Source: Candidatus Peribacter sp. UBA2144
GTDB taxonomy: Bacteria; Patescibacteriota; Gracilibacteria; Peribacterales; Peribacteraceae
DNA length: 17,101 nt
Assembly: GCA_002328295.1 (NCBI GenBank)
Contig: DCXE01000012.1
Location: forward strand, 1 to 17,101
Direction: 5' to 3'
Notes under the pieces: generated by a model
The model's database searches: none
Told to the model about the DNA's origin: nothing
Seen by the model: only the letters and a program-made list of their open reading frames with translations
Position numbers and translations under genes: made by a program
In this document: piece by piece, positions 1 to 7,048 of the stretch
Layout of the letters: each line of letters opens with the position of its first letter
Numbering within the stretch: the first letter of the stretch is position 1

Positions 1-62
1 CGCTAGCTTGAGGGGCTAGTGGGAGCAATCCCGTGGAAGTTCAAGTCTTCTCCTGGGCACCA
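1..62 (+). tRNA. tRNA-Leu(GAG), 3' part (5' end outside window)
   Basis: The sequence folds as the 3' two thirds of a type II tRNA. The anticodon stem pairs 3-7 with 15-19 around the 7-base loop TTGAGGG, giving anticodon GAG at 10-12 (leucine, CUY codons). A long variable arm follows (GGGA/TCCC, 21-32). The T stem 35-39/47-51 encloses TTCAAGT. The acceptor 3' strand is 52-58, the discriminator is A59 (as expected for leucine) and CCA is encoded at 60-62. The D arm and 5' acceptor strand lie upstream of the window, so the acceptor stem cannot be checked. The long variable arm and GAG anticodon make a leucine tRNA much more likely than serine or tyrosine. Confidence 0.9.
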
Positions 63-78
63 AACTCAAAATAGATAC

Positions 79-99
79 TGTATGTACAACGTACATACA
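79..99. repeat. Perfect hairpin TGTATGTAC-AAC-GTACATACA
   Basis: Nine-base perfect arms (79-87 and 91-99) flank the loop AAC. It sits 17 bases past the tRNA CCA end and 28 bases beyond the stop of the minus-strand 1087 aa gene. The same arms recur at 3883-3923 with a GC-rich palindrome in the loop. No strong T tract follows on either strand, so a terminator role is not clear. Confidence 0.85.
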
Positions 100-127
100 C
101 TCCTCTAATGCACGCCTGAGCATCAAT

Positions 128-3100
128 CTAATAGAAATCCAGATGCGCAGGTGGCATATCGCTGTATGGGCTCTTTTCCCAGAGTGCAGTAGCTGCTTGT
201 AAAATTTCTGTCATATCTCCGCTAGTACTTTGTGCAACTGGAGTTGCCTGTTCCTCGAACATTTCTACTATAGAAAAGTCCTCATCCTTTTCTAGGAACT
301 TTTTATGATTAACAGGATTATCAAGAGGATTATTCTGCATTGTGTAGAGGGCAACCTTTTGTGGTTCGGTGTCACCAGAAACAATCAGGATACCAACCTC
401 CATGGAAGGCATGCTAATAGGAAGTGCAAAAGCTGTTTCGCTATCACTCAGAAGATCTGCATCTCTAAACGGATTAAGTTCTTTCATTCCTCCAACCTGT
501 AAGGGGCTGCAAATTGGCACGCCCGCCTCACCAAATTCATTGCTGAACATCGTTTTAGCAGTAGGTGCCGCACCCCATCGGAGGCTTAGTTCACTGTCTA
601 TACTGTACGTCTCCTGGCGAATTTTATTTTTCACATGCTCTTTATGTTGTTCATCTAAATCCTCTATATCTCGCAGAGCATACAAAAGATATCTTATATC
701 CCCTCGCAATTCTTCCGGCACATCTAGTTTATCCATTTCTTCGTCTACCATCTCCTTTGTAATTTCTTCTCCTCTTGTTTCGCGCTTAGCAAGTGCATTT
801 TTTACATTGATGGTTAGCTGGTGTGTTGGATGATTAACTTTTAATCCTTCGCTTAAATCAACGTGCGATTCTTCAGGAGGTCTTGCATGAATAATACGCA
901 TATTTTTCATCATTTCTTCTGCTGCGGTTTCTGGTAATCCCTGCTCAGCAATCACCCTTGCAACTTCTGATTTCGTTAATTCCGGATTCAGTGTTTCTCC
1001 TTTGGCTTCTCGCTCCATTAGCTCACGATGCAACTCAAGTGATGCTTCATATGTTCTTACTTTTATGCCAATACGGGCTTTTACTGCTTCGAACTCTTCT
1101 TTATCCCATGGCATTTTTTGTGCATCGCGAAGTACGCGGACTTCCCTGTCGATTTCATCCTGCGAAAGTGGTCGAGTTACTTCCCGTCCTTCTCTTTCGG
1201 AAATAAGTTCACGTGCAAGAGCTTCTTTTTCTATATGGAGCATTTGTAAGCGTCTGTCTGCATGCTCCGACCGCGCAAGCTTAAAACTCTGGAATGATTG
1301 ATGTCGCTCTTGTTTTGCCAGCTCCTCTGCGCGCTCAGGTCCCCCATAAATGATATTTTCAATGATTGCTTCTTCTACATTGTCCAAATTACCTCTTCCC
1401 AGTATTCTGCGTGGTATGCCGTATTGATCATTAGCAAACGCAGCATATTGTCCGAAACGCGGATCTTTGGGGTTTATGTATGAAATTATATCGCCCGCAT
1501 CTACCACCTCTATTTCCCCCTTTGCCTCGAATCCTCCAACTGCTTCAATTCTTGCAGCAAGCGCAGGATCTACATTACGACCATCACGCATCGTTGCAAC
1601 TAGTTCTCCCAATTCAGCATTTATTTCTTGTGCACGACGTTTCATTTCTACAATACCAAGTTCCTTCTTCAGCCACTCGGTTTTGCCCGCTTCTGCGTTT
1701 GCACCTTGTTTGTACTCAAGTTCTTTCTGTTTATATTTTTGTCGAAATTCCTCCGTTCCAACAGAACTGAAGGGTCTGGAAAAATACAGCAAATTTCCAT
1801 CAATTTGGCCATACTCTTTTATAAGCGAAGACATTTTCTCGGCACCTTCTGGAGGATGCAGATTTTCCCCTGAGTCTAGCGCCGCTCGTTCTTTTAAGAG
1901 TCCGGCAAGTTTTTGTTGCTCGTTTTGAAATCGTTTTGCATTTGAAACCGCAGTTCCATTTTCCTTCATAATTTTAATCATTTTTTTTGTGCCATTAATA
2001 CGAAGATCGATTAATCTTTTTCTAGAATCCACATTACGCTCGCCATTAGAAGCAATTTTTGCATAATCTGCAATTTCTGAAGCAATAATGCGCGTCCGCT
2101 GATCTTGTTCAAATTGAGATGCCGGCTTAAAACGATTCACTCTGATTCTCCATCTGGCCCTATCCGGAGGTTCGTATTCATCCCCTCCAAGAGGTTCCGG
2201 GCTGGCAGCGATTAGAAGATCACCGGCGTATTGAGGATATTTTTGCCTAAAGCTCTCCACCATTTTCTGCACCTGTGCATTTAGCCCTTCAACCTCTGGG
2301 AGCTTTGAAAAATTATTTTTGACATAATCTACTCTATTTAAACGCAGTTCCACCGCATACTCCGGATCTTCTTTCAGTCTCATAAACTCTTCATTCTTTT
2401 GTGCCCCTTCCGAGAGTTCAAACTCTCCTGTTTCTGAGTTTCTGGCCCAGGCATTTTCTGGAATTTTGAACGGCTTTTTGCTCCAGACTCCTTCCGCATT
2501 TTGTACCCAATCGAGCTGCTCCATTGCCCTGGTGTCCTCTTCAATATGTTTGTCAAAATTCCCTTGTGTGCGATCTGCCGGATTAGGAGTGTTCGCAATA
2601 AAACGCTCTATCTCTTTCAGTTTCTCTTGATTTATTTTTGGATTCACCTCGCCAACATCCAAAGCTTTATGAAGTTCTTGGCGAACCCAGCCATATTTAG
2701 AAGTATCCATCGAAGGTGCATCTGGATGATCTGAACTAACTTCTTTCATGCGCCTTATGGCGTGGCTCGCAAGTTGACGAAGGCGAGCTGTTCTTCTACC
2801 TATATATTCTCCTGTACACTCTCTGCGTTCAGTACTATCTAGAATCTCATAGACTGCAAGTTCATACGTGGCTGCAGAGAGAGCATCATCTACTACTTGC
2901 TGATAGACTTCGGGATTATTTTTCTCTTTTAGAATTTTCTTCGCATGTTGCAGTGCATTGTTTGTTCTTTCTTGAGCTTTAATTGTTTTTGGTACTCCAA
3001 ACGTACTTTCGAAATCAGTTGGATCACCTTGCACCGATTCAATGCTTTTCTCATTTTTAATTTCTGATGCGGGCGCTTTTTGGGGTCTGGAATTATCTAT

Positions 3101-3391
3101 TAATGATTCAATGGCATCCTTGACTGCTTGCTCGGGCTCTTCTCCCAGCATTGCATCTAAATACTCCATAATGTCTTCTTGTTTAGATAGATTATCCAGA
3201 GCAATAGTGAATTCGTCAGTCATATTCTCGTACACTCCCTGCACACCACCCTCTTCTATCTGAGAGATAAGACTATCAAGAGCTTCATTTTCATTTTTGA
3301 CTTCATTTGATTCTGCATCATTTGCCCGCATCTCCGGTGAACTTCTTTTATAGATAAGCCTGCGCCGATTTTGATGTAAATATTTTTTCAT
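128..3391 (-). CDS. Unrecognised 1087 aa charged protein
   Basis: I do not recognise a family. The protein is very hydrophilic, rich in Glu, Lys, Arg and Asp, has a basic N-terminus (Arg/Lys at residues 2-16) and shows no signal peptide or membrane segment, so it is probably cytoplasmic. Long stretches (about 45-330 and 570-900) look alpha-helical with coiled-coil character. The last 200 residues are less charged and look globular, with several Pro/Gly/Ser turns. The start is fixed by the neighbour: the TAA of the upstream 117 aa gene is immediately followed by this ATG, so the two are co-transcribed and probably translationally coupled. No clear Shine-Dalgarno is visible. A structural, scaffold or cell-division role is possible but not supported directly. 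The open frame of over 3 kb makes it a real gene. Confidence 0.9.
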   Translation of the reverse strand: MKKYLHQNRRRLIYKRSSPEMRANDAESNEVKNENEALDSLISQIEEGGVQGVYENMTDEFTIALDNLSKQEDIMEYLDAMLGEEPEQAVKDAIESLIDNSRPQKAPASEIKNEKSIESVQGDPTDFESTFGVPKTIKAQERTNNALQHAKKILKEKNNPEVYQQVVDDALSAATYELAVYEILDSTERRECTGEYIGRRTARLRQLASHAIRRMKEVSSDHPDAPSMDTSKYGWVRQELHKALDVGEVNPKINQEKLKEIERFIANTPNPADRTQGNFDKHIEEDTRAMEQLDWVQNAEGVWSKKPFKIPENAWARNSETGEFELSEGAQKNEEFMRLKEDPEYAVELRLNRVDYVKNNFSKLPEVEGLNAQVQKMVESFRQKYPQYAGDLLIAASPEPLGGDEYEPPDRARWRIRVNRFKPASQFEQDQRTRIIASEIADYAKIASNGERNVDSRKRLIDLRINGTKKMIKIMKENGTAVSNAKRFQNEQQKLAGLLKERAALDSGENLHPPEGAEKMSSLIKEYGQIDGNLLYFSRPFSSVGTEEFRQKYKQKELEYKQGANAEAGKTEWLKKELGIVEMKRRAQEINAELGELVATMRDGRNVDPALAARIEAVGGFEAKGEIEVVDAGDIISYINPKDPRFGQYAAFANDQYGIPRRILGRGNLDNVEEAIIENIIYGGPERAEELAKQERHQSFQSFKLARSEHADRRLQMLHIEKEALARELISEREGREVTRPLSQDEIDREVRVLRDAQKMPWDKEEFEAVKARIGIKVRTYEASLELHRELMEREAKGETLNPELTKSEVARVIAEQGLPETAAEEMMKNMRIIHARPPEESHVDLSEGLKVNHPTHQLTINVKNALAKRETRGEEITKEMVDEEMDKLDVPEELRGDIRYLLYALRDIEDLDEQHKEHVKNKIRQETYSIDSELSLRWGAAPTAKTMFSNEFGEAGVPICSPLQVGGMKELNPFRDADLLSDSETAFALPISMPSMEVGILIVSGDTEPQKVALYTMQNNPLDNPVNHKKFLEKDEDFSIVEMFEEQATPVAQSTSGDMTEILQAATALWEKSPYSDMPPAHLDFY

Positions 3392-3745
3392 TTATTCTGT
3401 AAATGGGTCCACAGATATATCCATCTGAAATTCGATATCATCAATTTTTTTAGTGGATTTTTTTTTCTCATTGTGTTCTTGCTTCTGTCTCTTAATGCGC
3501 TTTGCATTTTTTTCCAGCCAGAGTACAAGTGAACGAAACACTTGCTGGCATTTTGCAAACGACCCTGCATGTTTTGAACGAATTTTTTGTTGCTTTCTGG
3601 CCGAAGCTTTACTAAGTTTCTTTTCTGTTTTCTCGATAGATTCCTGGCAAAGTTTAGGGTCAATATTTTTCATAATATGTTCATAAAGCCATTCTCCGGA
3701 GAGGTAGCGCCGAACTGAATGTGATGTGTTTATATTTTTTGCCAT
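3392..3745 (-). CDS. Unrecognised 117 aa basic protein, first gene of operon
   Basis: Small, strongly basic protein with a Lys/Arg-rich centre (about residues 45-100), an acidic C-terminal tail, and neither signal peptide nor membrane segment. I chose the internal Met (sequence MAKNINTS) at 3745 over an in-frame Met nine codons upstream. A consensus TATAAT on the minus strand (3752-3757) ends six bases before it, and the longer start would need a transcript beginning upstream of that box. The stop abuts the ATG of the 1087 aa gene with no gap, so both belong to one operon. A lysine-rich small protein could bind nucleic acid or its large acidic partner; this is inference only. Confidence 0.75.
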   Translation of the reverse strand: MAKNINTSHSVRRYLSGEWLYEHIMKNIDPKLCQESIEKTEKKLSKASARKQQKIRSKHAGSFAKCQQVFRSLVLWLEKNAKRIKRQKQEHNEKKKSTKKIDDIEFQMDISVDPFTE

Positions 3746-3751
3746 CCTGGC

Positions 3752-3780
3752 ATTATAGCACATATTTCCCAATTTTGGAA
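3752..3780 (-). promoter_or_regulatory. Promoter of the 117 aa / 1087 aa operon
   Basis: Minus-strand TATAAT at 3752-3757 with a weak -35 (TTCCAA, 3775-3780) at 17-base spacing. The -10 ends six bases before the chosen ATG, so the transcript would be essentially leaderless. Confidence 0.65.
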
Positions 3781-3881
3781 TTTATAAGATCCTCTATATA
3801 GCTACAAATGTCTACTTTAATAGGTATTCTAACTTTTTAGCCCTCAGTCATGAAGAATATAGTCAGAATGAGTGGAAACAT

Positions 3882-3924
3882 CTGTATGTACAATGCCTGC
3901 CTGCCGGCAGGCAGGTACATACAG
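3882..3924. repeat. Hairpin with inserted GC-rich palindrome (CCTGCCTGCC/GGCAGGCAGG)
   Basis: Outer arms CTGTATGTAC (3882-3891) and GTACATACAG (3915-3924) are perfect complements and match the arms of the hairpin at 79-99. The loop contains a perfect 20-base palindrome at 3896-3915. It begins six bases beyond the stop of the minus-strand Calx-beta gene. Read in one frame, the palindrome encodes Pro-Ala-Cys-Arg-Gln-Ala-Gly, a peptide I associate from memory with spurious or inserted segments in CPR protein predictions. Confidence 0.85.
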
Positions 3925-3930
3925 TACCTA

Positions 3931-5373
3931 TCACTCAATAATCACAGCCGAAGATGTCGGAGAAGTAAGCACAGTCCCAACAGGATTTTCCAGTTTCAGG
4001 TTAATCCTTTCTCCTGAATCATTGATATCATCAACAATTAGAGGAATCGTAAATGACTTCCTGGATTCTCCTGGGCCGAAGGTAATGGTACCGGATACAG
4101 CCTCATAATCTGCATTCACAACTGCAGTGCCTCCATCTGTTTTGTAATCGGTAGAGACCGTACCGCTTGTACCTCCTACTCTGCTTATTTCAACGGTGGC
4201 TATTCCGGATCTTTCACTGGCTGTAAATGTAGATCTGTAGAACTTAATTGAACCTGATCCAAATGTTCCGACTTCATCGTCAATTATTGTAACCACTGAG
4301 GATACGTCAGGAGTCGTGGTTCCTACAGGATTGCTCAGATCCAAATTGAAAGTCTTGTTACCGTTAATATTCGTATTGTTCCTTAATTCAATACTGAATG
4401 TTTTCTCTGTCTCACCGTCGGCAAATGTAAGAGTGCCATTAGCAGGAGTGTAGTTAGTGGTATTAGCGGTACCGTGATTTGTTGCGTAATCGATCTTGAC
4501 CTCTCCCGCCGGGTCGCCGGCTCGCACGACCTTCACAATCAATGAGCCTCCATTATCCGGAGCAGAATAGGCCAACGCAGAAAATGCAACAGCTTTTGCT
4601 TCAACATCTGCAGATTCCTCATCGTCCTTGATTGTCAAAGTTGCTGTGTTGGGAGTAGTAAGCTGTGCTCCTCCGGTTGGATTGGTAATTGTCATATTTA
4701 TTGTCTCATCACCTTCTGCGATTTCATCATCCTTTATCCGAATCAAAAATGTAGAACTGGTCTCATTTTCGGAGAATCGAATCGATCCGGTCACAAGTTC
4801 ATAGTCCTCCCCTGCTTTTGCAGTTCCACCGGTTAACGTATAATCAACTGTTACAACGCCTGTCTTACCCCCCGTCCTAACAACAGTCACAGTCGCAGAC
4901 CCTTCATCTTCATCAGCCGTAAACTTGTCTATTGTGAAACGAACTAAGCCTGCCGCATTGCCTGTTCTGAAAGAAGTTGTTGTTGAAGTTGTGGATGAAG
5001 TGGAAGTAGTGCTTGAATCAGTCGTTGATGTAGAAGAGGTATCTGATGTGCTTGAAGTAGATGCCGCAAGCGAGTTTGAACTGTTTGATGCAGACTCCGG
5101 CGACACATAAAGCATCAACTCATCTCTGAGTCTTTTCATAATAACTGCAACTTGTCCTCTTGTCACGTTATCATTTGGACCAAAGTTTCCGTTTCCATAT
5201 CCATTTATTATTCCCGCTGCGTTTAACTCTCCAACGGCCTCATCATAATACGATCCGTACTCCACATCAGAGAAAATACTGGACCCGAGCGTTGTGGCGA
5301 CTGCTCCGGTAGTAACAACTCCAAAAAGAAGTCCTGCGAGAAATACTCCTGTGGATCGAATAGATTTTCCCAT
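3931..5373 (-). CDS. Secreted SLH-domain protein with three Calx-beta domains
   Basis: 480 aa. Residues 1-26 form a signal peptide (basic KSIR, then a long hydrophobic core ending near AVA). One SLH domain follows (about 33-85, with the motif FSDV, then GIINGYGNGNFGPNDNVTRGQ), then a Ser/Thr linker (94-135) typical of exposed or glycosylated spacers. Three Calx-beta domains occupy about 142-252, 259-367 and 373-480, each with the family pattern of an acidic start, V-x-R-x-G, G-T-A...DY, and G-E...F-x-I. The first two end in the usual DDE; the third stops at AVIIE just before it, so the protein ends at the domain edge. SLH domains bind secondary cell-wall polymer or the S-layer, and Calx-beta domains bind Ca2+ in adhesins. 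Inferred role: surface adhesin or S-layer-associated stalk. The ATG at 5373 is the only one giving a complete signal peptide. Confidence 0.9.
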   Translation of the reverse strand: MGKSIRSTGVFLAGLLFGVVTTGAVATTLGSSIFSDVEYGSYYDEAVGELNAAGIINGYGNGNFGPNDNVTRGQVAVIMKRLRDELMLYVSPESASNSSNSLAASTSSTSDTSSTSTTDSSTTSTSSTTSTTTSFRTGNAAGLVRFTIDKFTADEDEGSATVTVVRTGGKTGVVTVDYTLTGGTAKAGEDYELVTGSIRFSENETSSTFLIRIKDDEIAEGDETINMTITNPTGGAQLTTPNTATLTIKDDEESADVEAKAVAFSALAYSAPDNGGSLIVKVVRAGDPAGEVKIDYATNHGTANTTNYTPANGTLTFADGETEKTFSIELRNNTNINGNKTFNLDLSNPVGTTTPDVSSVVTIIDDEVGTFGSGSIKFYRSTFTASERSGIATVEISRVGGTSGTVSTDYKTDGGTAVVNADYEAVSGTITFGPGESRKSFTIPLIVDDINDSGERINLKLENPVGTVLTSPTSSAVIIE

Positions 5374-5395
5374 GGAAAAAGGGGGTAATAGACAC

Positions 5396-5429
5396 TACCA
5401 ATGATAAAACTAGAAATGATATTGGTAAA
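5396..5429 (-). promoter_or_regulatory. Promoter of SLH/Calx-beta gene, overlapped by an inverted repeat
   Basis: Minus-strand -35 TTTACC (5424-5429), 17-base spacer, -10 TATCAT (5401-5406); predicted 5' UTR about 20 bases, with no Shine-Dalgarno. A 7-base inverted repeat TACCAAT/ATTGGTA (5396-5402 and 5421-5427) covers both boxes and could be an operator. Confidence 0.5.
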
Positions 5430-5439
5430 CCCCGAATTC

Positions 5440-5985
5440 TTAAACAGCTGTGTGGCCTCCGTATGCTGCATTTCTTAATATCCTAGCCTGATTTTTTTGA
5501 ATATCACTCAATCGCAAGCAAGCCAAATCTTGCTCTTCCGGTCCCGCAAACAAGACTTCTGATCCTCCGATTGGAACACTCCACTGATATCTACTCTCTC
5601 CGGTCCTCTGATAACTTCCGGTCCTCTGATAACTTACTAAAGGATAATCCACTGCTCTACCTGTTAATTCGCCTGCTGGGATTACTATTCTTATCATCCC
5701 CGAATCTGCATCTCCATCTTGCTTGAGTAAGTCTGAATCATTTACATCAGGAGTCCCTTCTATACCAAATTTCTCCATTAGGCTTGCTACACTTATACCA
5801 TATACATTTTTAAGCCATTTCATTGCATCTTCTGGGTTTTTTGAAATCTTGAGCTCGGAATCTCCATTAAGTGATTCAACTAATGCCTTTTCATCAACCG
5901 GTCGTTCCGGAGTTTGTTTGTTTGTTTTTTTAGGCTGGTCGTCGGTGCCTTTCCACCATTCACCAACCGTTCCTATAAATCCCAT
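5440..5985 (-). CDS. Unrecognised 181 aa soluble protein
   Basis: Family not recognised. No signal peptide or transmembrane segment. The N-terminal 35 residues are polar (MGFIGTVGEWWKG, then Lys/Pro/Thr-rich). A helical segment follows (about 40-85), then a probable beta-rich C-terminal part (about 105-160) carrying a tandem SYQRTG duplication encoded by an exact 18-bp DNA repeat. I chose the Met at 5985 rather than one nine codons upstream, because TTGACG-N17-TATAAT ends six bases before it and the upstream Met would lie inside that promoter. It is divergent from the EamA transporter (57 bases between starts, overlapping promoters), so the two may be co-regulated. The 66 bases before the Calx-beta gene contain that gene's own promoter. 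Confidence 0.8.
   Translation of the reverse strand: MGFIGTVGEWWKGTDDQPKKTNKQTPERPVDEKALVESLNGDSELKISKNPEDAMKWLKNVYGISVASLMEKFGIEGTPDVNDSDLLKQDGDADSGMIRIVIPAGELTGRAVDYPLVSYQRTGSYQRTGESRYQWSVPIGGSEVLFAGPEEQDLACLRLSDIQKNQARILRNAAYGGHTAV
5600..5635. repeat. Exact 18-bp tandem duplication inside a gene
   Basis: The 18-base unit starting CCGGTCCTCTG occurs at 5600-5617 and again at 5618-5635 with no mismatch. It adds six residues (SYQRTG) in frame to the 181 aa protein. Perfect identity suggests a recent slippage duplication or a hypervariable site. Confidence 0.9.
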
Positions 5986-5991
5986 ACTTAT

Positions 5992-6020
5992 ATTATACAC
6001 AATTTGCTTCAAATCGTCAA
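5992..6020 (-). promoter_or_regulatory. Consensus promoter of the 181 aa gene
   Basis: Minus strand TTGACG (6015-6020), 17-base spacer, TATAAT (5992-5997), then six bases to ATG (5985). This is the best promoter in the window and predicts a leaderless mRNA. It overlaps the divergent EamA promoter. Confidence 0.8.
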
Positions 6021-6032
6021 TTATGCTATAAT
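6004..6032 (+). promoter_or_regulatory. Promoter of EamA transporter
   Basis: TTGCTT (6004-6009), 17-base spacer, TATAAT (6027-6032), then ten bases to ATG (6043). It overlaps the divergent promoter on the other strand, so RNA polymerase could not occupy both at once. Confidence 0.75.
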
Positions 6033-6042
6033 ATCAACGCAA

Positions 6043-7044
6043 ATGAACACAATAGCCCAAATTGTACTCCACCCCTTTTCCACGAGACGCTCGAAGGCGA
6101 GATCGAGGGCTATCGGTTGGTTAGCACTGGCTGTAATGATCCTGGCAGGATCCACCTTCACATCATTTGGAAAACAGCTAACAACCGTATTCTCTCCGCT
6201 TTCAATGATATTCGTAAGCGAGGGACTGATGTTTGTATTTGCAATCATTTCATTTGGATTAATACCGTCGCTCAAGAAAATATTCTCTCTTAAATCAAAA
6301 TTTATTTTGCCGCTTTTGTGTATTGGAGTTATGAACGGTATAGCCTCCCCATTCTTGTGGTTCTTCGGGCTTCAGTACACCAATGCTGTTAACGCAGAAA
6401 TATTTGGAAAATCTGAAATGCTTTTCTTAATTCTTCTTTCCGGAATATTTCTGCATCAAAAATTTAGGAGTGAACATCTTGTCGGCGGAAGCATAATCTT
6501 GCTTGGTCTTTTGATTGTAACTATGAAAGGCTTTTCGGATGGATTCACTTTTCAAATGGGAGACGCGATTATCTTGTCTGCAGCCCTTCTTTACGCATCA
6601 GGCGGAATGATGGTTAGAATAAAACTTCACCACATGGATCCTGAGGTTCTGATTTTGGTCAGATCGCTTTGTGCCATTGCTTTCTTCTTTGCATTGTCAC
6701 CATTCATAGAACATCCATTTATTTTGGAAGCGCGTGAATTTCCATTTGAACTAATTCCTGCGCTAATAGGATTCGGTCTTATTGCACGATTCCTTACTAT
6801 GTTCTCTTTCTACGAAGCTATCGAACGCTTACCCATTGCGACATTCTCCACAATGGCGACCCTAACGACTGCGGGCTCTGCATTCTTTGCATACATTTAC
6901 TTAGGCGAAATCCTTCATTGGTATCAATTGGTCGGTGCGGCTCTGATAATTCTTGGTGCTGTTTTTGTCCACTTGAATGGATTGCATCACAAAGAAAAGC
7001 ATATGGAGCATCATTTGAAGTCGCATCATAGGCATCATATCTAA
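6043..7044 (+). CDS. EamA-family (DMT superfamily) inner-membrane transporter with His-rich tail
   Basis: 333 aa, close to the usual DMT exporter size. Around ten hydrophobic segments form two EamA repeats (about residues 24-160 and 174-311), the arrangement of drug/metabolite transporters that move small organic solutes. Substrate cannot be told. The N-terminus before helix 1 is Arg-rich (TRRSKARSR), consistent with a cytoplasmic start. The C-terminus ends in an unusual tail with nine His in 18 residues (315-332), suggesting metal binding. I chose the Met at 6043 because TATAAT lies ten bases upstream; an in-frame Met at 5914 would extend back across the promoter and into the divergent gene. 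The 3' end is four bases from the stop of the convergent SLH gene, with no terminator hairpin between them. Confidence 0.88.
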   Translation: MNTIAQIVLHPFSTRRSKARSRAIGWLALAVMILAGSTFTSFGKQLTTVFSPLSMIFVSEGLMFVFAIISFGLIPSLKKIFSLKSKFILPLLCIGVMNGIASPFLWFFGLQYTNAVNAEIFGKSEMLFLILLSGIFLHQKFRSEHLVGGSIILLGLLIVTMKGFSDGFTFQMGDAIILSAALLYASGGMMVRIKLHHMDPEVLILVRSLCAIAFFFALSPFIEHPFILEAREFPFELIPALIGFGLIARFLTMFSFYEAIERLPIATFSTMATLTTAGSAFFAYIYLGEILHWYQLVGAALIILGAVFVHLNGLHHKEKHMEHHLKSHHRHHI

Positions 7045-7048
7045 GAAG

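Noticed and set aside
369..1928. Plus-strand open frames of 60-150 codons opposite the 1087 aa gene
   Set aside because: Low-complexity Ser/Leu-rich antisense shadows without start signals; the minus-strand frame is continuous over 3.2 kb.
5914..6042. Longer N-terminus for the EamA transporter starting at 5914
   Set aside because: It would cross the promoter and overlap the divergent gene; the conserved transporter begins after the Met at 6043.
6083..6106. CTCG-AAGG-CGAG hairpin near the start of the EamA gene as another inserted GC hairpin
   Set aside because: Only four base pairs, not centred on GAA, and explained by Arg/Lys codons.
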